Below, in pieces: positions 58,925 to 64,000 of a stretch of 64,000 nucleotides of DNA. Source of the DNA: Belliella calami. GTDB lineage: Bacteria; Bacteroidota; Bacteroidia; Cytophagales; Cyclobacteriaceae. The notes beneath the pieces are model-generated. The model saw only the letters and a list, made by a program, of their open reading frames with translations, was not told where the DNA came from and did no database searches. Numbering within the stretch: position 1 is the stretch's first letter; each line of letters opens with the position of its first letter. A program made the translations under genes and the position numbers. The stretch lies in contig NZ_JAKZGS010000008.1 in the NCBI RefSeq assembly GCF_022549695.1, positions 62,001-126,000 of the forward strand. Reading direction: 5' to 3'.

Positions 58925-60469
58925 ATGAGCCTAGAAATCAAAGTCCCTACCGTTGGGGAATCTATTAGTGAAGTGACAATTGGACAGTGGTTCAAAAAAG
59001 ACGGTGACTTCGTAGAAATGGACGAAGTGATCTGTGAACTGGAGTCCGATAAAGCAACTTTTGAATTGGCAGCAGAGGCTGCTGGAATATTGAAAACCAA
59101 AGCAGCTGAAGGCGATACTTTAGAAATCGGAGCAGTGATCTGCGAAATCAACACCGACGGACAAGCTGGAGGAAAAATCGAAAAGTCAGACAAACCAGCT
59201 GAATCATCGTCTTCTTCTTCTGGAGGAGGCAAAACTGGTGAGGTCAAAGATATGATTGTACCTACAGTTGGAGAATCAATCACTGAGGTGACTTTAGCAA
59301 ATTGGCTGAAAGCTGATGGGGATTATGTTGAGTTGGATGAAATCATCGCTGAGGTTGATTCTGATAAAGCTACTTTTGAACTTCCTGCTGAAGCAAATGG
59401 TATTTTGAGACATGTTGCCCAAGAAGGCGATACTTTGGAAATCGGTGGTTTGATCTGTAAGATTGAAGTAATGGAAGGTGGAGCACCAGCTTCTGAAGAT
59501 ACTCCTGAATCAAGTGCAAAGGAATCAGCAGGTAGTTCTAGTCCTTCTGGAAACGAAACCTACGCTACAGGCCATGCTTCTCCGGCAGCTGCAAAGATCC
59601 TTGCAGAAAAAGGAATCAGCGCCAACGAAATCAAAGGTACTGGCAAGGACGGAAGAATTACAAAAGAAGATGCCGAGAAAGCTGAAAAATCAGCTCCAAA
59701 GCCAGCAGCTAAGCAAGCTGAATCCAAAAAAGAAGAAAAACCTGAAGCTGCACCTAAAGTAGCCGGATCAAGAGATAGCAGAAGGGAGAAAATGACTTCC
59801 CTTAGAAAAACTGTTTCCAGAAGATTGGTTTCTGTGAAAAATGAAACAGCCATGTTGACCACTTTCAATGAAGTGAATATGGGGCCAATCATGGAAATGA
59901 GAAAGAAATTCAAAGATCAGTTTAAGGAAAAGCATGGTGTAAACCTTGGTTTTATGTCATTCTTTACCAAAGCAGTTTGCGTGGGATTGCAGGAATGGCC
60001 AGCAGTGAATGCACAGATTGACGGAAATGAAATCGTTTACAATGATTTCTGTGATATTTCCATTGCCGTGTCTGCGCCAAAAGGACTTGTCGTGCCTGTA
60101 ATCAGAAATGCAGAGGCAATGAGCTTTGAGGAAATCGAGAAGGAAGTAGTGAGATTGGCTACAAAGGCAAGAGACAACAAATTGTCAATTGAGGAAATGA
60201 CAGGAGGTACATTCACATTGACCAATGGAGGTATCTTCGGATCCATGATGTCCACTCCAATCATCAACGCACCTCAGTCTGCTATCCTAGGGATGCACAA
60301 TATCGTAGAAAGACCGATGGCAGTAAATGGTGAAGTGAAAATTTTACCGATGATGTACTTGGCACTTTCCTATGACCACAGAATCATCGATGGCAGAGAA
60401 TCCGTTAGCTTCCTGGTAAGAGTAAAACAACTATTGGAAGATCCAACGAGATTGTTGTTTGGAGTTTAA
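58925..60469 (+). CDS. sucB: 2-oxoglutarate dehydrogenase E2 (dihydrolipoamide succinyltransferase) with two lipoyl domains
   Basis: This 514-residue E2 transfers succinyl groups to CoA. It contains two tandem lipoyl domains (residues about 3-76 and 108-182), with lipoyl-lysines K43 and K148, each in an 'SDKATFEL' motif, joined by a Ser/Gly linker. The peripheral-subunit-binding domain is at about 218-253 ('[14 protein letters not shown]'), then an Ala/Lys/Glu-rich linker, then the catalytic domain with H485 and D489 in '[11 protein letters not shown]'. Most bacterial E2o proteins have one lipoyl domain. It is ended by a terminator before lpd. Confidence 0.95.
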   Translation: MSLEIKVPTVGESISEVTIGQWFKKDGDFVEMDEVICELESDKATFELAAEAAGILKTKAAEGDTLEIGAVICEINTDGQAGGKIEKSDKPAESSSSSSGGGKTGEVKDMIVPTVGESITEVTLANWLKADGDYVELDEIIAEVDSDKATFELPAEANGILRHVAQEGDTLEIGGLICKIEVMEGGAPASEDTPESSAKESAGSSSPSGNETYATGHASPAAAKILAEKGISANEIKGTGKDGRITKEDAEKAEKSAPKPAAKQAESKKEEKPEAAPKVAGSRDSRREKMTSLRKTVSRRLVSVKNETAMLTTFNEVNMGPIMEMRKKFKDQFKEKHGVNLGFMSFFTKAVCVGLQEWPAVNAQIDGNEIVYNDFCDISIAVSAPKGLVVPVIRNAEAMSFEEIEKEVVRLATKARDNKLSIEEMTGGTFTLTNGGIFGSMMSTPIINAPQSAILGMHNIVERPMAVNGEVKILPMMYLALSYDHRIIDGRESVSFLVRVKQLLEDPTRLLFGV

Positions 60470-60487
60470 AAAAGGATGAATTAGGAG

Positions 60488-60519
60488 GGTAGAGGGATGA
60501 ATAGCTCCTCTACCTTTTT
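60488..60519 (+). terminator. Intrinsic terminator of sucAB
   Basis: GGTAGAGG (60488-60495) pairs with CCTCTACC (60507-60514), followed by five T's. Confidence 0.82.
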
Positions 60520-60579
60520 ATTATAAAATCAAGTTTTAATTTGGGAGATGCAAGTCTTGTTTCTTGAGTCTCACATCTA

Positions 60580-61989
60580 ATGTCTAAAAATATGTACGAC
60601 GTAATCGTAATCGGCTCCGGTCCAGGAGGATATGTTGCTGCTATCAGAGCAGCCCAATTGGGGTTGAAAACTGCCATAGTAGAGAAATACCCAACACTTG
60701 GAGGGACATGCTTGAACGTTGGATGCATTCCTTCAAAAGCACTTTTGGATTCCTCCGAACATTATCACAACGCTGCCCATACTTTCAAAACCCACGGGAT
60801 CAATCTGAGCAGCTTGAAAGTTGATATCAAACAGATGATTGCCAGAAAAGATGATGTTGTAAAGCAGAATGTCGATGGTATTCAGTATTTGATGAAGAAA
60901 AACAAAATTGATGTACATCAAGGTTTGGGTTCCTTTGTAGATAAATCCACCATCAAAGTAACCAAAGATGATGGCTCTTCCGAGAATATCCAAGGCAAAA
61001 ACATCATCATTGCAACGGGTTCTAAACCTTCTACACTTCCTTTTATCAAGTTGGACAAGAAGAGAGTCATTACTTCTACAGAAGCCTTGAACTTGAAAGA
61101 AATTCCAAAAAACATGATCGTAATCGGTGGTGGTGTGATTGGAATGGAATTGGGGTCTGTGTATGGCAGAATGGGAGCGAAAGTTTCTGTAGTCGAGTAC
61201 ATGGATTCACTTATCCCAACTATGGATAGAACAATGGGTAAGGAATTACAAAAGTCTTTGAAGAAATTAGGCTTTGAATTCTACTTGAAACACAAAGTGG
61301 TGGAGGTAGAAAACAAAGGGAAAGAAGTAGTAGTCAAAGCGGAGAACTCTAAAGGAGAAACTGTAGAGCTGAAAGCTGATTATGTGTTGGTTTCTATTGG
61401 TAGAAGACCTTACACTGATGGCTTGAATGCAGAAGCTGCTGGAGTGAAAATCACAGATCGTGGTCAAGTGGAAGTTGACGACCATTTGAGAACGAATGTA
61501 TCGAACATCTATGCTATAGGAGATGTAGTGAAAGGTGCAATGCTTGCTCACAAAGCTGAGGAAGAAGGTACTTTTGTAGCTGAAGTTATTGCAGGACAGA
61601 AACCACATATCAATTACAATCTTATTCCAGGAGTAGTTTACACTTGGCCTGAAGTGGCTGCAGTAGGTTTTACTGAAGAGCAATTGAAGGAAAAAGGTAT
61701 TAAATATAAAACCGGCAAGTTCCCATTCATGGCATCTGGAAGGGCAAGAGCTTCTATGGATATTGATGGATTGGTAAAAGTATTGGCAGATGCTGAGACA
61801 GACGAAATCTTGGGCGTGCACATGATTGGCCCAAGAACAGCAGATATGATTGCTGAAGCAGTTGTCGCCATGGAATTCAGAGCCTCAGCAGAGGATATTT
61901 CCAGAATGTCGCACGCACATCCTACCTACACAGAAGCATTCAAAGAAGCATGTTTGGCCGCTACGGATAATAGGGCACTACATATCTAA
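60580..61989 (+). CDS. lpd: Dihydrolipoyl dehydrogenase (E3)
   Basis: This 469-residue FAD flavoenzyme reoxidises dihydrolipoyl groups of 2-oxo-acid dehydrogenase complexes with NAD+. The FAD motif is 'VIGSGPGGYVAAIRAAQLG' (10-28), and the redox disulfide is C44/C49 in 'GGTCLNVGCIPSK'. The NAD motif is 'VIGGGVIGMELGSVYGRMG', with 'YAIGDVVKGAMLAHKAEEEG' after it. The catalytic His447-Glu452 pair lies in 'HAHPTYTEAF'. It stands 110 bases after sucB behind a terminator, so it can be expressed separately to serve other complexes. Confidence 0.97.
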   Translation: MSKNMYDVIVIGSGPGGYVAAIRAAQLGLKTAIVEKYPTLGGTCLNVGCIPSKALLDSSEHYHNAAHTFKTHGINLSSLKVDIKQMIARKDDVVKQNVDGIQYLMKKNKIDVHQGLGSFVDKSTIKVTKDDGSSENIQGKNIIIATGSKPSTLPFIKLDKKRVITSTEALNLKEIPKNMIVIGGGVIGMELGSVYGRMGAKVSVVEYMDSLIPTMDRTMGKELQKSLKKLGFEFYLKHKVVEVENKGKEVVVKAENSKGETVELKADYVLVSIGRRPYTDGLNAEAAGVKITDRGQVEVDDHLRTNVSNIYAIGDVVKGAMLAHKAEEEGTFVAEVIAGQKPHINYNLIPGVVYTWPEVAAVGFTEEQLKEKGIKYKTGKFPFMASGRARASMDIDGLVKVLADAETDEILGVHMIGPRTADMIAEAVVAMEFRASAEDISRMSHAHPTYTEAFKEACLAATDNRALHI

Positions 61990-62031
61990 CAATTTTTTTC
62001 TTGCTCCAAATAGCAAGATTATCAAAATTAG

Positions 62032-62075
62032 AGCAGGGAGAGGTAGTTTCAAGCTATGTTTTCCTGCTTTTTTTT
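62032..62075 (+). terminator. Intrinsic terminator of lpd
   Basis: AGCAGG (62032-62037) pairs with CCTGCT (62063-62068); an inner TAG/CTA pairing shortens the loop, and eight T's follow. Confidence 0.7.
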
Positions 62076-62221
62076 ATTCACCCCAATTTTGTCAATTCTC
62101 GTTAGGGTTTTAAACTAAGTTAATCCACAGCTAAGTCAAGCTAGTGTAAATCAAAACTGTCTTTGTCTTTGAAAATAATCGTCCGTCCCTACGAGACTTT
62201 TGTCAATCTTGGGATTTCTAA

Positions 62222-62422
62222 GTCAGTGGGTTGAAACCCACTGTTACTAGATCGTTTGTGCCGCTGGCACTATGAGGCAAGCATTTTGATGTTTGATTTA
62301 GACCAAGATAGCTAGCTGCTGGAAAATATACATCAGCTCCATAGGAGCGACCGATCTATTAGTCATGGATTTCAATCCATGACAAGGAGATGTCATCCAA
62401 ACCAGAAGTCCCGTAGGGATGA
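62222..62422. repeat. Cluster of REP-like palindromes without a transposase
   Basis: Five short hairpins are packed in 200 bases: CAGTGGGTT-GA-AACCCACTG (62224-62243), GTGCC-GCT-GGCAC (62258-62270), GCTCC-ATA-GGAGC (62336-62348), GTCATGGATT-TC-AATCCATGAC (62362-62383) and TCCC-GTA-GGGA (about 62409-62419). Small 2-3-base loops and variable stems are typical of RAYT-associated REPs. Sequences differ from those of the array at 6635-8953, so another RAYT elsewhere in the genome may be the source. No gene lies here. Confidence 0.75.
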
Positions 62423-62526
62423 TCGATACAGTATGGGGCCGATTGGCAAATTTCTATGTTAATTTTAAAAAACGAGATTGGAAGCAGGCGATGTCCGTCA
62501 TTGGTTGGGGGAAAATAAAAAAAAAA

Positions 62527-62679
62527 TTATATGTGTATCCGCTTTCTTGCACGTAGCCAAACAATAGATTTTTGGAGGATCGATTTGTATGTTATGTTGA
62601 CTGTTGACAATTTTCCGGTGACGAGAATCCGCAACACATAATACCTCTTCTTACCCTACGTGCAACATTGCGGATACTC
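62527..62679 (-). repeat. Dispersed repeat element, copy B
   Basis: Read on the minus strand this matches the element at 22479-22650: GAGTATCCGCAATGTTGC, GGGTAAGAAGAGGTATTATG, TTGCGGATTCTCGTC and CTATTGTTTGGCTACG occur in the same order. The block GAGTATCCGCAA ... TTGCGGATTCTC is a 12-bp inverted repeat with one mismatch. It lies about 30 bases after the stop of the AraC-family gene. Confidence 0.7.
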
Positions 62680-62708
62680 ATAAAAATTTATCACTCAAGA
62701 AGGAAAAG

Positions 62709-63740
62709 CTATTTCTTAATATCCTTTGGCAATATCCCGAAGGCTTTTTTGAAAGCAGAGGTGAAATGGGTCGCGTGATTATAGCCCAATTCCTCGGCGA
62801 TTTCTACAATTTTCAGGTCAGTTTCCATGAGCTTTTTTCGTGCCAGCTCCATTTTATAATCTTGCAAAAGTGCAAAAGCGGTCATGCCAAAAGCTTCTTT
62901 GAATTTTTTCTTAAGATCAAATTCATTCGTCCCTACCATGTTCGCCAAGTCTTTCAGACTAGGGGGATTAGACATTCTTTGGATTAAGATTTCTTTTGCC
63001 AAGTTCATTTTTTCTAGATCCATTTCGCTCAAAGGAGATTTTTTGAAGTCATGGATGTTGTCAAATTCATTCATCAATAAGATGACGAATTCCAAGGTTT
63101 TCAACTCTACATAATGACTCAAAAAACAGCCTGAGTATCTTTTTGTGGTAAAGTCTTGGATCATGGCTCGCAAAGTAGTACTGATCGAAATGTTGTTTGG
63201 AGAAAATGACTCGCCTTGGCCATGTTTGATTTTTTCTATGAAATCAGCAATCCTCAAATAGAAATCAGGAAAGTTTTTTTCCAAAAAACCTAAATGAATA
63301 TTGAAAACTAAAACCTCAAAACCATCTACTGATTCGTTTTCTATGGCAATTTCATCACATTTATAATAAATGAAATTGGCAGTGAGTGGATTGATTTGGT
63401 AGATGGTTTTATTGTTTTCCTTTAAGTTGTACCTTAATTTGCCCTTCAGACAAAAGTTAACCTGTATATAATCAGGTCGTGTTTTTATAATTATAGTGTT
63501 TTGTTTATTGGTTATGCTTTTGGCGTAGCAATAATATATTTTCTCGGACAAAAATTCCTGACCAATTACACCTTCTTCTTTTATCTCTTTAAATAGAAGT
63601 TTGTTAGACGAAGTATCGGTAGAGACTTGCCAATACTCGCTCTTTTCCTGACCTTTTGGATCAATTTTATCTAAAAGTCGTTCAAATTGCTTTGTTTCTT
63701 TTTCTCCCTCTTTCGTCATTTTAATTCCCTTAAGGGTCAT
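62709..63740 (-). CDS. AraC-family transcriptional regulator
   Basis: This 343-residue protein has an N-terminal sensor region (about 40-230) and a C-terminal AraC/XylS DNA-binding domain (about 250-340): 'SLKDLANMVGTNEFDLKKKFKEAFGMTAFALLQDYKMELARKKL' and 'IVEIAEELGYNHATHFTSAFKKAFGILPKDI' are the two HTH motifs. A second start at ATG 63719 is possible. The architecture resembles PchR-like regulators that sense iron-siderophores. It is divergent from a TonB-receptor-like gene, the usual target of such regulators. A minus-strand -7 element TAATTTTG lies at 63774-63781. Confidence 0.93.
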   Translation of the reverse strand: MTLKGIKMTKEGEKETKQFERLLDKIDPKGQEKSEYWQVSTDTSSNKLLFKEIKEEGVIGQEFLSEKIYYCYAKSITNKQNTIIIKTRPDYIQVNFCLKGKLRYNLKENNKTIYQINPLTANFIYYKCDEIAIENESVDGFEVLVFNIHLGFLEKNFPDFYLRIADFIEKIKHGQGESFSPNNISISTTLRAMIQDFTTKRYSGCFLSHYVELKTLEFVILLMNEFDNIHDFKKSPLSEMDLEKMNLAKEILIQRMSNPPSLKDLANMVGTNEFDLKKKFKEAFGMTAFALLQDYKMELARKKLMETDLKIVEIAEELGYNHATHFTSAFKKAFGILPKDIKK

Positions 63741-63760
63741 TAATCAAGTAATTCATCTTT

Positions 63761-63805
63761 TACTTTTGCATCACAAAATTAATTCTTTTTTAGACTTAAT
63801 CTAAA
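63761..63805. promoter_or_regulatory. Divergent promoters and shared palindrome between araC-type and TonB-receptor-type genes
   Basis: TACTTTTG (plus, 63761-63768) and TAATTTTG (minus, 63774-63781) both fit TAnnTTTG and are five bases apart. A 17-base palindrome TTTAGA-CTTAA-TCTAAA at 63789-63805 falls in the leader of the rightward gene and near the -33 region of the leftward one. Its form recalls metal-dependent (Fur or DtxR type) operators; the identity of the regulator is inference. Confidence 0.5.
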
Positions 63806-63812
63806 TAAATCG

Positions 63813-64000
63813 ATGAAGAAAAATTTACATACATTAAAAACAAGTTGCTTTAAACTCTTTCCTATTCTGATTCTCATGTTGATTTCGAATGAAATCTTGG
63901 CACAAAGAATCCATGTGAATGGACAGGTGTTGGATAGTTATTCTAGAGAATCGCTTCCTGGAGCTACTATTCAAGTAAAGGACAGCCCCGCTACAGCTGT
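63813..64000 (+). CDS. TonB-dependent receptor-like protein, N-terminal part (cut by window edge)
   Basis: The gene starts at ATG 63813 and runs off the window. The visible 62 codons encode a signal peptide ('LFPILILMLISNEILAQ') and the start of a carboxypeptidase-regulatory-like domain ('IHVNGQVLDSYSRESLPGATIQVKD'), the usual N-terminus of Bacteroidota TonB-dependent receptors. The divergent AraC gene and the palindrome upstream suggest a siderophore or metal-complex receptor. Other proteins with this N-terminal domain cannot be excluded. Confidence 0.75.
   Translation, partial: MKKNLHTLKTSCFKLFPILILMLISNEILAQRIHVNGQVLDSYSRESLPGATIQVKDSPATA

Noticed and set aside
58867-59283. Minus-strand frame of 138 codons with Ser/Pro/Ile-rich repeats over sucB
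   Set aside because: It is antisense to the lipoyl domains of sucB; its internal repeat simply reflects the duplicated lipoyl domain.
1-64000. tRNA or rRNA genes
   Set aside because: No cloverleaf with a GTTCRANNC-like T-arm and no rRNA-like stretch was recognised by eye in the intergenic regions.

Overview
The window is bacterial chromosome from a member of the Bacteroidota, most likely Cytophagales (Cyclobacteriaceae-like); the genus is not resolved. The evidence is two SusC/SusD pairs, a fused SecDF, the bacillithiol enzyme BshC, many carboxypeptidase-regulatory/TonB receptors, and promoters of the Bacteroidota type (-7 element TAnnTTTG) in front of many genes. No rRNA or tRNA gene was seen.

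Layout. 1-6.5 kb: an RsmI-like methyltransferase, a HigBA-type toxin-antitoxin pair, then a leftward operon. In transcription order it encodes a 7-TM protein, a small acidic protein ending in CPPDC, a second paralogous 7-TM protein, a histidine kinase, a LuxR-type response regulator and a Gfo/Idh/MocA oxidoreductase, with a small outer-membrane-like protein after it. This looks like an undescribed signalling cassette. 6.6-9 kb: an array of about 337-bp repeats rich in REP-like palindromes, with a REP-associated tyrosine transposase (RAYT) in the last unit. 9-26 kb: housekeeping genes (secDF, udk, rdgB, a LOG protein, msrC, ribD, dgt, ileS, lspA). Among them lie a DUF4143 ATPase bracketed by 64-bp direct repeats flush with its reading frame and a UPF0175 antitoxin next to an internally deleted toxin. 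27-31 kb: a second DUF4143 ATPase, a PnuC/NadR-kinase pair for nicotinamide riboside salvage and a fatty acid desaturase. 31-34 kb: a TPP riboswitch followed by a TonB-dependent receptor, predicted to import thiamine across the outer membrane.

34-43 kb: an orphan two-gene pair, an SDR, an alpha/beta hydrolase, pdxJ, yqeY, cvpA, a pabA/trpG-type amidotransferase, bshC and 5-formyl-THF cyclo-ligase. 43-55 kb: two SusCD nutrient-uptake loci separated by an IS4-type transposase relic, with no hydrolase or regulator beside them. 56-62 kb: the 2-oxoglutarate dehydrogenase complex (sucA, sucB with two lipoyl domains, lpd). 62-64 kb: a second REP-like palindrome cluster, a dispersed repeat shared with the ileS leader, and an AraC regulator divergent from a TonB-receptor-like gene cut by the window edge, with a shared palindrome between them.

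Main candidates for something new: the paired 7-TM/CPPDC-protein/two-component cassette, and the DUF4143 ATPases whose promoters each carry two tandem palindromes at 32-33-bp spacing, with different sequence at the two loci.
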